This document shows, in pieces, positions 1 to 8,021 of a stretch of 11,378 bases of DNA. Origin of the DNA: an uncultured Clostridia bacterium. GTDB taxonomy: Bacteria > Bacillota > Clostridia > Christensenellales > UBA1242. Below the pieces are notes generated by a model. The model did no database searches, was not told where the DNA came from, and was given only the letters and a program-made list of their open reading frames with translations. Within the stretch, counting starts at the first letter, position 1. Each line of letters begins with the position of its first letter. The stretch covers positions 1 through 11,378 of the forward strand of contig CAOJNR010000022.1 in the NCBI GenBank assembly GCA_948439925.1, written 5' to 3'. The position numbers and the translations under genes are program-made.

Positions 1-78
1 AAATAGTTAAAAGAATTCTTTTCATAGAATTATTATATAAAATCTGAGCAATTTTTTCAAGCAAAAAGCCACTTTAAT

Positions 79-107
79 TTGACTAAAAAAACAAAAAAAT
101 ATATACT
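79..107 (+). promoter_or_regulatory. Sigma-A-type promoter of nifJ
   Basis: A -35 box TTGACT (79-84) and a -10 box TATACT (102-107) are separated by exactly 17 bp of A-rich DNA. The predicted start is near 114, giving a leader of about 27 nt that carries the GAGGT ribosome binding site (132-136) five bases before the ATG at 141. A 12-bp palindrome, TAAAAATTTTTA (116-127), covers the start of the leader and could be an operator. A second perfect palindrome, AAAAGAATTCTTTT, lies at 9-22. Nothing else is recognisable in bases 1-78. Confidence 0.7.
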
Positions 108-140
108 AAGAGTGTTAAAAATTTTTACATCGAGGTATAT

Positions 141-3100
141 ATGAAACAAATTATCACAGACGGCGCAAAAATCGTTGGCGAAGTTGCCTTCAATTTCAGC
201 GAAGTTATCCCAATTTTTCCAATCACCCCTTCAACGCCCATGGCAGAACAAGCCTCAGCGCTCAGTGCAAAAGGCAAGAAAAACATTTTGGGTGAAGAGG
301 TCAAAACTATTGAAATGCAATCAGAAGCAGGCGTGAGCGGAACAATGCACGGCGCTCTTCTTTCAGGCGCAACTTCCTGCACATTCACATCAAGCCAAGG
401 TCTTCTTCTTATGATTCCAAACATGTTCAAAATGGCAGGCGAAAACTTGCCAGCCGTTATTCATGTTTCAGCGCGAAGCGTGGCAACACACGCCCTTAAC
501 ATTTTCTGCGATCACTCCGATGTGATGGCAACAAGAATGACTGGTTTTAATATGCTTGTTTCAAACTCTCCACAAGAGGCACAGGATATAGCATTTATAT
601 CTCATGCAGTAAGCCTAAGTGGTGGCGTAGCAACAATGCAATTTTTTGATGGATTCCGCACATCTCACGAAATTCAAAAAATCACCCCACTTGAAAATGA
701 AATCTATTTGCCTTTTATTGACAAAATAAAAGCCAATAAAAATAAATATGAAAACGACACAAATCAATATGGAACAGCTCAAAATCCTGACGTATTTTTT
801 CAAGGTCGAGAAAACACAACTGAGCGTCATCTAAGCGGTTTAAAAGAAATAATTTCTCAAATTTTTGAGTATTTTAACGAAAAAACTGGCAGAAAGTATA
901 ACTTTTTTGAATATTATGGTCATCCTGATGCAGAAAATGTTGTTGTCGCTATGGGCTCATCTTGCAACACTATTGAGGAATATTTAAATACAAACAGTGA
1001 CAAAAAAATCGGACTTATTAAGGTCAGAGTTTTCAGACCATTTTATAGCGAAGAGTTTTTGAAAGTTCTTCCACTTTCTTGCAAAAATATCTGCGTTCTT
1101 GAACGCGTCAAAGAAGTTGGCGCGCTCAACCCACTCACCCTTGATGTTATCGCCACGCTTAATCAAAACGACAGAAAAGTTAAGGTCATAAGCGGGCGCT
1201 ATGGCTTGGGCGGAAAAGATTTCACGCCAGCGTGCGTTAATGCAGTGTATGAAAATTTGTCAGGAGAAAAACTTGATAATTTTGCAGTAGGCATTCATAC
1301 AAATGAAAACAAAATCAAAGTGTTGAATGTTAAGGATTACACCCTTCAAAACAACTGCACACAAATCAAAATTTTTGGTCTTGGCTCTGACGGCTCAGTT
1401 TCAGCATCAAAGTCAACTATTCAGATTTTAGGCGAACAGACTGATAAATATGTTCAAGGCTATTTTGAATACGATTCCAAAAAGTCAGGAAGTTTGACGA
1501 TATCACATTTAAGACTTAGTGATAACGAAATCAAAAGCTCATATCTTCTTCAAGAAGCTGATTTCATTTCAATCAACAATTTCTCCTTCGTTCACAGATA
1601 TGACTGCCTCGACGGTCTAAAAATGGGTGGAAAGGTTCTCATAAACTCAATCTTTTCAGCTGATGAAATTGGAAAAGTTTTGCCTAAAAAATATGTTCAA
1701 ACTCTCAAAGAGAAAAATGCAAAACTCTTTGTCATCAATGGTCACAAAATTGCCAAGGAATGTGGACTTGGGGAAAAGATAAATATTGTTATGCAAACTG
1801 CATTGTTTAAAACAAGTGATATTTTAAGCACTGACAAGTTTGTGAGCGAAATGAAAAAGTCTATCACAAAAATCTTTGCAAGAAAAGGTGAAAGCGTGAT
1901 AAACAAAAACCTTAACGCAATGGAACTTTCTTTAAACAGTGCCGAAGAAGTGAATGTTCCTTCGCTTGTTGGCAAGGACTACCCTGCGCCAAGAGAGAAG
2001 GATGATGAGTTCTATAACAATATCATGAAGCCAATCGCGTCAATGCAAGGCAATCTCATTCCTGCCGAGCTGATCGACGAAAAAGCTCCAATCGGCACAT
2101 CAAAGTTTGAAAAACGCGGAATTGCAAGCATGCTTCCAAAATGGATAAAAGAAAATTGTATCCAATGTGGTCAATGTGTGCTCGCCTGCCCTCACTCAGC
2201 GCTTAGAGCAATTCTCACAGAGGCAAAGGAAGAAGGCTTTGCAAATGCTCTTGGCATCAAGGATGCAATGTTCAAAATTCAACTTTCGCCTGAGGACTGC
2301 ACTGGTTGCGGAGTTTGTTCAAAGACCTGTCCAGCGCTCAAAAAAGCTCTTGAAATGGTTGACGCAAGCGAAATTATTGAAGAAGAAAAAGTTAATTACG
2401 CAAATTCTCTTGAAATCAAACAAATTAAACAAACTCTATTTTCAACCGATTTTCCAAAAGGCTTGCAGTTTGAAAGACCATATTTTGAATTTCCTGGCGC
2501 GTGCGCTGGCTGTGGCGAAACACCATATATCAAACTTGCTTCCACCCTCTTTAAAGAAAGAATGGTTATTGCAAACGCAACTGGATGTTCAAGCATATAC
2601 TCAGGAACTTTCGGCGCTTGTCCACTTGTTAAAGACGAGAATGGAAATGGTATCAAATGGGCAAACAGTTTGTTTGAAGATAATGCTGAGTTTGGCCTTG
2701 GCATGAAACTTGGCAACGATTTCACAAAAAACAAAAATAAAACAACTTGGATTATTGGCGGTGACGGCTGGGCATATGACATAGGCTTTGGCGGACTTGA
2801 CCATATTCTTGCAAGTGGCGAAAATGTCAATATCTTGGTGCTTGACAATGAAACCTATTCAAACACAGGCGGACAAGCAAGCAAGTCAACTCCTATCGGT
2901 TCAAATGTCAAGCTTGCCGAAAACTCAAAGCGCACTCACAAGAAAAACCTTGGACAAATTGCACTCGCCTACAAGAATGTCTATGTCGCACAAGTGGCAA
3001 TCGGTGCCAACATGAACCAGTGTATAAAGGCTTTCAAAGAGGCAGAAAAATATGATGGAGTGTCAATCATTATCGCCTACTCAACCTGCATCAATCAAGG

Positions 3101-3356
3101 CTTTGACCTTTCAAATCTGACAAGCGAAATGAAAAAAGCGGTTGATTGTGGTTATTTCCCACTCTATCGCTATAATCCAACTGAGCGAAAACTTTATCTC
3201 GACAGCCAGCTCAATGAGGAAGGATACTTTGATTTCCTCAAAGGTGAAAGACGTTATCAAATCACCCTTGAACATTTTGGCGACGAACTTCTTGAAAAGC
3301 AAAAGCAAGAAGCAGTTGAAAGATATCATTCGCTTAAAGACCAATCTGAGAGCTAA
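141..3356 (+). CDS. nifJ: Pyruvate:ferredoxin (flavodoxin) oxidoreductase
   Basis: Cytoplasmic homodimeric enzyme that oxidises pyruvate and CoA to acetyl-CoA and CO2 and passes electrons to ferredoxin or flavodoxin through thiamine diphosphate and three [4Fe-4S] clusters. All canonical domains appear in order in 1071 residues: the N-terminal pyrimidine-binding domain, with the ITPS substrate threonine at T29, E62 in EMQSEAG and R112; the transketolase C-terminal-like domain (about 240-395); the gamma domain (about 405-590, starting IFGLGSDG); the EKR domain (about 620-665); a two-cluster ferredoxin domain (C673, C676, C679, C683 and C720, C723, C726, C730); and the TPP domain. The proximal cluster ligands are C788, C791, C816 and C983, and the TPP motif GDGW begins at 874. 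The C-terminus looks complete (LYRYNP, then GERRYQ). The usual length is about 1170-1190; the shortfall comes largely from the TPP domain, where only about nine residues separate the FEDNAEFGLGMKLG block from the GDG strand. The start is fixed by the GAGGT site. It is transcribed alone. Confidence in the function is very high. Confidence 0.97.
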   Translation: MKQIITDGAKIVGEVAFNFSEVIPIFPITPSTPMAEQASALSAKGKKNILGEEVKTIEMQSEAGVSGTMHGALLSGATSCTFTSSQGLLLMIPNMFKMAGENLPAVIHVSARSVATHALNIFCDHSDVMATRMTGFNMLVSNSPQEAQDIAFISHAVSLSGGVATMQFFDGFRTSHEIQKITPLENEIYLPFIDKIKANKNKYENDTNQYGTAQNPDVFFQGRENTTERHLSGLKEIISQIFEYFNEKTGRKYNFFEYYGHPDAENVVVAMGSSCNTIEEYLNTNSDKKIGLIKVRVFRPFYSEEFLKVLPLSCKNICVLERVKEVGALNPLTLDVIATLNQNDRKVKVISGRYGLGGKDFTPACVNAVYENLSGEKLDNFAVGIHTNENKIKVLNVKDYTLQNNCTQIKIFGLGSDGSVSASKSTIQILGEQTDKYVQGYFEYDSKKSGSLTISHLRLSDNEIKSSYLLQEADFISINNFSFVHRYDCLDGLKMGGKVLINSIFSADEIGKVLPKKYVQTLKEKNAKLFVINGHKIAKECGLGEKINIVMQTALFKTSDILSTDKFVSEMKKSITKIFARKGESVINKNLNAMELSLNSAEEVNVPSLVGKDYPAPREKDDEFYNNIMKPIASMQGNLIPAELIDEKAPIGTSKFEKRGIASMLPKWIKENCIQCGQCVLACPHSALRAILTEAKEEGFANALGIKDAMFKIQLSPEDCTGCGVCSKTCPALKKALEMVDASEIIEEEKVNYANSLEIKQIKQTLFSTDFPKGLQFERPYFEFPGACAGCGETPYIKLASTLFKERMVIANATGCSSIYSGTFGACPLVKDENGNGIKWANSLFEDNAEFGLGMKLGNDFTKNKNKTTWIIGGDGWAYDIGFGGLDHILASGENVNILVLDNETYSNTGGQASKSTPIGSNVKLAENSKRTHKKNLGQIALAYKNVYVAQVAIGANMNQCIKAFKEAEKYDGVSIIIAYSTCINQGFDLSNLTSEMKKAVDCGYFPLYRYNPTERKLYLDSQLNEEGYFDFLKGERRYQITLEHFGDELLEKQKQEAVERYHSLKDQSES

Positions 3357-3375
3357 TAGCTGAAATTAAATTTAA

Positions 3376-3406
3376 AAAAAAGTTCAGACAAAATCTGGAC
3401 TTTTTT
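3376..3406 (+). terminator. Rho-independent terminator of nifJ
   Basis: A 13-bp stem has arms at 3376-3388 and 3394-3406, a CAAAA loop and one G-U pair. It is preceded by an A-tract and ends in TTTTTT. The stem core is GTTCAGA / TCTGGAC. Because the left arm is also A-rich it could terminate the convergent hydrolase gene too. On that strand the G-U pair becomes an A-C mismatch, so it should work best for nifJ. Confidence 0.85.
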
Positions 3407-3471
3407 ATTAAATAAAAACTTAAAAAACACAAACAAAAATAGATATTATTTTAATATAACTTATTTGTAAA

Positions 3472-4410
3472 TTAATAGAAAAACCTATTCAAAAAGTGGT
3501 CTACCTTACGCTCATAAGTTATTGGGTCTGTTTGATAGCTCTTTGCATGTTGAGCATCCTCGCAAACATACATTTCTTTGCGTGTTGGTGGCAAAGCGTC
3601 TGCAAGAGAAAAGACCATTTCTGTTGGAACAAAATTATCCTTACCGCCATGAATAAACAAAACTGGCAGTGTCGATTTTTTAAGTTGCTTGACTGCATCT
3701 GCTTCTTTCATATTGAAATTTTTTGCGCGTTTAGTGTAGCTATTAAAAATTTTCATAAGAAGCGTTGGTGGCAAAAGAGTTGCCCTGTGATAGACATAGG
3801 AAAACTGTTTATACACATTGTCATAACCACAGTCTTCAATGGCACAGACCACATTTGAAGGCAATTTTTCGCCAAGCGTCATACAGACTGCACTTGCGCC
3901 CATTGACACACCAAACAATAAAATTTTTGCATCGCGTCTTTTCTCAACCAAAAAGTCAATCCATTTGAGGATGTCTTTTCGATCAAGCCAGCCCATTCCG
4001 ACCATATCGCCTTCGCTTTTACCATGTCCGCGACATTCAATCGCAAGCACACTGAAACCACGTTTGGTTAGAAATTGAGCATAGTCAGACATTTCCTTCC
4101 AGTAACTGCCATAACCATGAACAAGCAATGCCACTTTGCATGAATCTCTCTCCACAAAATGACCATAAAGTTTGAGCCCATCATTTTCTATCCAAACCTC
4201 TTGCGGATTGAGCTTATCCCACCAAGTGTAATCTTCAATCTGACGCTTGCTTTTTCTTTTTGCTCGTCGTGATTTTTTGATGCCTTCTTTGATAGTGCCT
4301 TTGCGCGCAAGCGAAACTTTAAAACAAATTAAGCCAATCATCAAATATGCAAAAAGCCACACCAAAATGAGTGACATAAAAATAAGAATAACGATCGAAA
4401 GGATTTCCAT
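3472..4410 (-). CDS. Membrane-anchored alpha/beta hydrolase
   Basis: Serine hydrolase of the alpha/beta fold, 312 aa, of the type common in Firmicutes (Bacillus subtilis YqkD-like). The substrate cannot be read from sequence; esterase, thioesterase or peptidase activity is possible. One hydrophobic N-terminal segment (about 3-30) is followed by a very basic stretch (about 31-57). That suggests an uncleaved anchor with the catalytic domain on the cytoplasmic side by the positive-inside rule. Visible motifs are the oxyanion HGYG (98-101), ECRGHGKSEG (125-134), the nucleophile elbow GVSMGAS with S169, the acid D258 in HGGKDNF, and H288 in AQHAKSY, so the triad is complete. A strong AGGGGAG site lies just upstream of the ATG. 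The gene converges on nifJ and is separated from the upstream gene by 110 nt of AT-rich DNA with no clear promoter. Confidence 0.88.
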   Translation of the reverse strand: MEILSIVILIFMSLILVWLFAYLMIGLICFKVSLARKGTIKEGIKKSRRAKRKSKRQIEDYTWWDKLNPQEVWIENDGLKLYGHFVERDSCKVALLVHGYGSYWKEMSDYAQFLTKRGFSVLAIECRGHGKSEGDMVGMGWLDRKDILKWIDFLVEKRRDAKILLFGVSMGASAVCMTLGEKLPSNVVCAIEDCGYDNVYKQFSYVYHRATLLPPTLLMKIFNSYTKRAKNFNMKEADAVKQLKKSTLPVLFIHGGKDNFVPTEMVFSLADALPPTRKEMYVCEDAQHAKSYQTDPITYERKVDHFLNRFFY

Positions 4411-4441
4411 GTTTTCTCCCCTTTCTTAAATGTTATTCTTA

Positions 4442-4471
4442 ATTTTATTTACTTATGTTAGTAAAATAAAT
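4442..4471. repeat. Imperfect AT-rich inverted repeat upstream of the hydrolase
   Basis: Two 12-nt arms (4442-4453 and 4460-4471) pair at 10 of 12 positions around a 6-nt loop. The inner stem is TTTACT / AGTAAA and there are two adjacent mismatches. It lies in the 110-nt gap between the Cys-cluster gene and the hydrolase gene. It has no T-tract, so it is not a convincing terminator. It may be an operator or may be chance in AT-rich sequence. Confidence 0.3.
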
Positions 4472-4520
4472 GAATGTTGCCGATATTCTAATATATTACA
4501 ATATAAAAAGTTTACTTTCC

Positions 4521-5489
4521 TTATTCAACTATTGCTTTGATGCTTTCGCCAGTGCTTGCATCTTGATAGGTCAGCCAATAGCCAAAACCATCGCGCCTAT
4601 CGCTGTCAAGCGGAAACCAAACTGGATAGCCTGAAAGCTCTCTTGGTGGATTTTTTTGAAATACGCCAGGGACGCCGTAACAAACATATTTCAGTTTGTC
4701 GTTTTCATAAATCAGACCAAAGACATAATAGTCATTTCCGTCGTCCAGTTCAACCTTCACCCATTTTGAATTTGGAATAAGCTCTTGAAGATAATCTTCT
4801 GTTTTATTTTCTGCAAAAAGTTTTTCCACTTGATCTTTTATTTGGCTATAAAAGCTTACATTCTCTTCAAATTCATTCTCTTTGATTTCAAGTTCTTCAT
4901 TATCAGACAAAGACTTTATGCTTGCACTATGAGAAAGATAGAACTTTTTATATTTGCAATTTTTGCACTTATCACACTCGAAGTCATTATCTTTTGCCAA
5001 ATCTTCTTTTTCAAGTTTGGCAAACTCTTCTTCAATAGTATTATCAATTTCTGCCTTCTCTTCGTCGTCATAGTCTATCCCATATTCATCCAAAACCTCC
5101 TCAACCTCTTTCATTGAGTTTGTGCCCTTGATTGAATTTATCACGCTAGCAAAGATTTCTTCTTGGTCTGACTGCCCTTCGCTTGTGCCATAAAGGAGAG
5201 GCGTTGGCTCACCATCAACAAAATTGACAAGCGCACAAGAAAACTTGGCAGGAATTTTGTCAAGTCCAGTTGCGAAAGAAAAAAGCATAGATGAAGTTTT
5301 GGTTAAGCCTGCTTTTGTGACTTTGCCATCATCATAAAGTCCTAAACTTATTATCCCACACGGTTCACTCGAAAAATTATATAGCCTCACCCTGCCACTG
5401 AGCATTTGCCCGTCACATTCCATAGACAAAACTGCTTTTTGCTTTGAGTTTGCCTTGCCTGTCAAAACAATGGATTTCTTAGATAACAT
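4521..5489 (-). CDS. Uncharacterised protein with a central CxxCxxC cluster
   Basis: Protein of about 322 aa, function unknown to me. The start is set at the ATG at 5489, because GAGGTG (5501-5496) sits six bases before it. A GTG three codons earlier overlaps that site and is unlikely. There is no signal peptide or membrane segment, so it is probably cytoplasmic. Three parts are visible. Residues about 1-100 are beta-rich (KAVLSMECDGQMLSGRVRLYN, then SLGLYDDGKVTKAGL), resembling a small barrel or sandwich. Residues about 105-225 are a strongly acidic, probably partly coiled linker holding C172, C175 and C178 amid lysines. Residues about 235-322 are compact and look conserved, with YVCYGVPG, PPREL, GYPVWFPLD, GYWLTYQDASTG. 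The C-terminal block resembles one I associate with uncharacterised clostridial proteins, but I cannot name the family. It lies 92 nt downstream of tkt. Confidence 0.8.
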   Translation of the reverse strand: MLSKKSIVLTGKANSKQKAVLSMECDGQMLSGRVRLYNFSSEPCGIISLGLYDDGKVTKAGLTKTSSMLFSFATGLDKIPAKFSCALVNFVDGEPTPLLYGTSEGQSDQEEIFASVINSIKGTNSMKEVEEVLDEYGIDYDDEEKAEIDNTIEEEFAKLEKEDLAKDNDFECDKCKNCKYKKFYLSHSASIKSLSDNEELEIKENEFEENVSFYSQIKDQVEKLFAENKTEDYLQELIPNSKWVKVELDDGNDYYVFGLIYENDKLKYVCYGVPGVFQKNPPRELSGYPVWFPLDSDRRDGFGYWLTYQDASTGESIKAIVE

Positions 5490-5531
5490 AAAAATCACCT
5501 CTATATATTAAGTATACAGCAGGTGATTTTT
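5490..5531 (-). promoter_or_regulatory. Hairpin between tkt and the Cys-cluster gene, enclosing its ribosome binding site
   Basis: In minus-strand RNA an 11-bp perfect outer stem (arms 5521-5531 and 5490-5500) continues, after one bulged G, into a 7-bp inner stem with one G-U pair and a CTTAA loop. That is 18 pairs in 42 nt. The 3' arm contains most of the Shine-Dalgarno AGAGGTG and runs right up to the ATG at 5489. A-tract before and TTTTT after the core also make it look like an intrinsic terminator for tkt. A TATACT box (5516-5511) lies inside the hairpin DNA. If it is a -10 box, its transcript would start near 5504 and lack the 5' arm. Confidence 0.6.
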
Positions 5532-5546
5532 TTGTGACACAAAATA

Positions 5547-5574
5547 AATGTAAGAATAATTCCTTTCTTGTCAA
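5547..5574 (-). promoter_or_regulatory. Possible promoter upstream of the hairpin
   Basis: A perfect TTGACA (5574-5569) lies just after the tkt stop codon. With a 16-bp spacer a TACATT box (5552-5547) matches the -10 consensus at four of six positions. A transcript from here would include the whole hairpin at 5490-5531. The -10 box is weak, so this is tentative. Confidence 0.35.
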
Positions 5575-5581
5575 ATTTTGT

Positions 5582-7552
5582 TTACTTAGATTTTTCCATT
5601 TGGCGCAAAATTTTACGTGCAATTTCTTTGGCACTGAATCCTGCTCTTGCATAGACTTCTTCGCCTTTTCCGCTTGACATATAATTATTCACGCCCACAT
5701 AGAGATCTTCTTCGCGAAGATATTTATGCCAAATATTATCATTTGACGCTTCGATTGCAACTCTAAGTTTAGCCTCTTTTTGAAGCACTTTATTTTTATA
5801 TAAGCTTGACTGCTCTTCAAATAATTCAAGACAAGGCATGGAAACCACACTTACATCAAACTTCTTTTCGATTTCTTTTGCAACAGCTTGGGCAAGCGGA
5901 ACTTCACTGCCTGTTGCATAGATAACAACTTGTGCACTCTTTTTAGGCTTAGTCACAACATATCCACCCTGACTTGCATCCTTGACACTTGTGTTAAGCG
6001 TTACAGGAATAGGTTGTCTTGAAAGCACTATTGCGCAAGGTCCATGAGCGTCAATAGCGTATTTATATGCACTAATAAGTTCATTAGCGTCACAAGGTCT
6101 GAAAACTTTGAGTCCGTTTATAAGCCTAAGCTGACCAAGTTGTTCAACAGGTTGATGTGATTGACCGTCCTCTCCAACATAAATGCTGTCATGTGTGAAA
6201 AGATAGAGCACATTAAGTTTCATCATGTCTGCCATGCGTATTGCTGGAAGCATATAGTTTGAAAATGCAAGAAATGTTGAGCAGTATGGCATAAAATCTT
6301 CATAAAGAGCAACTCCATTGCAAATGCCAGCCATTGCATGTTCACGCACACCAAAGGACAAGTTTCTGCCTCGCCTATTCTGCGCTTGATATCTTCCAAC
6401 ATTTTCAAGATTGGTTTTTGTTGAAAGGCCAACGTCAGCGCTTCCGCCAACAACTTGCAAAAGTTTCTCACTTATGTCTGCAAGCACAGCACTGTTAAAA
6501 TCGCGTCCACTCATACCTTCAAGCTTGTATGCATTCTTGGCGATCTTGTCCATATCAACTTTCTTGCGGTCAAAAAATGACACGAATTGTTTATAAAGAT
6601 CAGGGTTTGAATTTGAATAAACCGCAAGGTCTTGATTCCATTTCTCATGGTTGAGTTTTCCACGTCTTGTTGACGCCATGCAATAATCTCTCACATCGCT
6701 TGGAATATAAAATTTTTCAAACACGCCAAGTTTTTCGTTAAACTCTTGAAGTTCTTTTTCTTTAAGTGCACCGCTATGGATAAGCGAAGTCCCCTCTTTC
6801 GCAGTTCCTATTCCAATGGTGGTTTTGAAAATAATAAGCACTGGCTTGTCTGACTTTTTCGCCATACCGATTGCGCGCGAACAAGCAGAAAGGTCATTGC
6901 CTTTATTGACCTTTATTACATTGAAGCCCATTGCCTTAAATTTCTTTGCAATGTTTTCCTTGTTGCTGAATGAAAGACTTCCGTCAATCGTCACGTCATT
7001 GCTATCATAAAGGATAATAAGCTTTTTGAGATTCATTGTTCCTGCAAGTGAGCAAGCCTCCATTGCAACACCTTCCATAAGGTCGCCGTCACTTGCAACG
7101 CAATAGGTGAAGTTGTCAATAATTGGAAAACCAACTGAATTGAATCTTTCTGCAAGCAAGCTTTGACCAAGCGCCATACCAACAGCGTTTGCCACGCCTT
7201 GACCGAGCGGACCAGTTGAACATTCCACTCCATCGGTGATGTTATATTCAGGATGTCCTGGCGTGCGAGAGCCGAGTTTACGATAAGATTTCAAATCTTG
7301 CAATGTGACATCAAAACCAAAAAGTGAAAGAAGTGTGTAATAAACAGGACAAGCGTGACCAGCTGAAAGAACAAGTCTGTCGCGATTCATAAAATCAGTG
7401 TCAGAAATGTCAAAATTGTAGTGGTCCTTGAATAATGCAAGCATGAAAGCTGACATACCAAGAGAAGCACCCATATGCCCAGAGCCAGCATTTGAAATTG
7501 TTTGGGCTGTTATTGACTTAACATAATTTAAAGTTTTTTCACTAATTTTCAT
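5582..7552 (-). CDS. tkt: Transketolase
   Basis: TPP- and Mg-dependent enzyme that moves two-carbon ketol units between sugar phosphates in the non-oxidative pentose phosphate pathway. It links fructose 6-phosphate and glyceraldehyde 3-phosphate to xylulose 5-phosphate and erythrose 4-phosphate. At 656 aa it is the normal full-length single-chain form. Visible landmarks are H26 in GSGHMG, the TPP motif from D155 (SDGDLMEG) to N185, H259 in LIHSG, the catalytic glutamate E404 in GVREHAM, and FTHDSIYVGEDG then HQPVE with H466. The C-terminal transketolase domain ends with GFSAKEIARK. The ATG overlaps the end of the upstream kinase-like gene by 11 nt. AGAAGAG is the nearest ribosome binding site, and a GGAGG lies further up inside the previous gene, so translation is probably coupled. 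A hairpin at 5490-5531 may end the transcript. Confidence 0.96.
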   Translation of the reverse strand: MKISEKTLNYVKSITAQTISNAGSGHMGASLGMSAFMLALFKDHYNFDISDTDFMNRDRLVLSAGHACPVYYTLLSLFGFDVTLQDLKSYRKLGSRTPGHPEYNITDGVECSTGPLGQGVANAVGMALGQSLLAERFNSVGFPIIDNFTYCVASDGDLMEGVAMEACSLAGTMNLKKLIILYDSNDVTIDGSLSFSNKENIAKKFKAMGFNVIKVNKGNDLSACSRAIGMAKKSDKPVLIIFKTTIGIGTAKEGTSLIHSGALKEKELQEFNEKLGVFEKFYIPSDVRDYCMASTRRGKLNHEKWNQDLAVYSNSNPDLYKQFVSFFDRKKVDMDKIAKNAYKLEGMSGRDFNSAVLADISEKLLQVVGGSADVGLSTKTNLENVGRYQAQNRRGRNLSFGVREHAMAGICNGVALYEDFMPYCSTFLAFSNYMLPAIRMADMMKLNVLYLFTHDSIYVGEDGQSHQPVEQLGQLRLINGLKVFRPCDANELISAYKYAIDAHGPCAIVLSRQPIPVTLNTSVKDASQGGYVVTKPKKSAQVVIYATGSEVPLAQAVAKEIEKKFDVSVVSMPCLELFEEQSSLYKNKVLQKEAKLRVAIEASNDNIWHKYLREEDLYVGVNNYMSSGKGEEVYARAGFSAKEIARKILRQMEKSK

Positions 7553-8015
7553 AATACTCTTCTAACGCCTCCATAGTTTTTTTTACAGCCTGTTTAGCAC
7601 TTTTTCCTTTAAGCGTGCAAACTTTATCACAATTCTTTTCAAGAAATTCATCATGGGAAAGAAAGGCCAACTGATTTATAACATCCTTCTCGCCAATGTC
7701 TTTTTGTGGAAGTTTTAAATAACAGACAAGGTTTTTTGAAAACAATCTTTTATTGTTTTTGAATAAATCATAATCGCAACTGAGAATGGTATTTTCAAAA
7801 TCAAGTGCCCTTTTAAGAGCATCACCTTCTCGCTCTTTGAGATAATCTATTCCGCAGTTTTTGAGAATAGTTCCACTATCAATCAGATCATATTCAACAA
7901 GTTCTTTGCAATCAGCAAAGTGGACATCAAGCATAGATGCAAGAATTTGCGAAACATTCTTGACAAAGCATGAATCCAAAGAGATTAAAACAATATTTTG
8001 AATTTTTTCTTTCAT
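7542..8015 (-). CDS. Shikimate-kinase-like protein lacking the P-loop (probable pseudoenzyme)
   Basis: A 157-aa protein that can be aligned by eye along its length with AroK/AroL shikimate kinases but lacks their catalytic residues. Matching blocks are NIVLI (7-11); FADCKELVE (33-41) for the usual FIDTDELIE; GIDYLKEREGDALKRAL (55-71) for the helix around FREIE; ENTILS (74-79) for ENxVIS; VCYLKLP (97-103) for VVYLDxx; and a C-terminal DEFLEKNCDKV...ALEEYY. At the Walker A position (GxxGxGKST) it has SLDSCFVKN (12-20). The second DxD acid is K37, the substrate arginine is K60, the GGG motif is DYD (81-83), and the lid segment is missing. It should not bind ATP conventionally. It overlaps tkt by 11 nt. 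No ribosome binding site precedes the ATG; the -10 box lies six bases upstream, suggesting a leaderless mRNA. A regulatory or scaffold role is possible but unproven. Confidence 0.7.
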   Translation of the reverse strand: MKEKIQNIVLISLDSCFVKNVSQILASMLDVHFADCKELVEYDLIDSGTILKNCGIDYLKEREGDALKRALDFENTILSCDYDLFKNNKRLFSKNLVCYLKLPQKDIGEKDVINQLAFLSHDEFLEKNCDKVCTLKGKSAKQAVKKTMEALEEYYEN

Positions 8016-8021
8016 AACTAT

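Noticed and set aside
113..130. Possible Rex (redox repressor) operator, TGTTAAAAATTTTTACA, in the nifJ leader
   Set aside because: Only the inner 12 bp are symmetric. The TGT and ACA ends are not placed symmetrically and the spacer does not fit the TTGTTAA-N4-TTAACAA form.
2167..2706. Plus-strand 179-codon open frame inside nifJ, and other overlapping frames across the window
   Set aside because: They lie within well-conserved genes in other frames, lack ribosome sites, and their products have no recognisable domains; they are shadows.
5501..5533. Plus-strand terminator from the hairpin at 5490-5531 with its T7 tract
   Set aside because: No plus-strand gene lies upstream to be terminated, and the G-U pair becomes a mismatch on this strand.
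7542..8015. Calling the gene upstream of tkt a functional shikimate kinase (aroK)
   Set aside because: The P-loop lysine and GGG motif are missing, so the enzyme activity cannot be supported.
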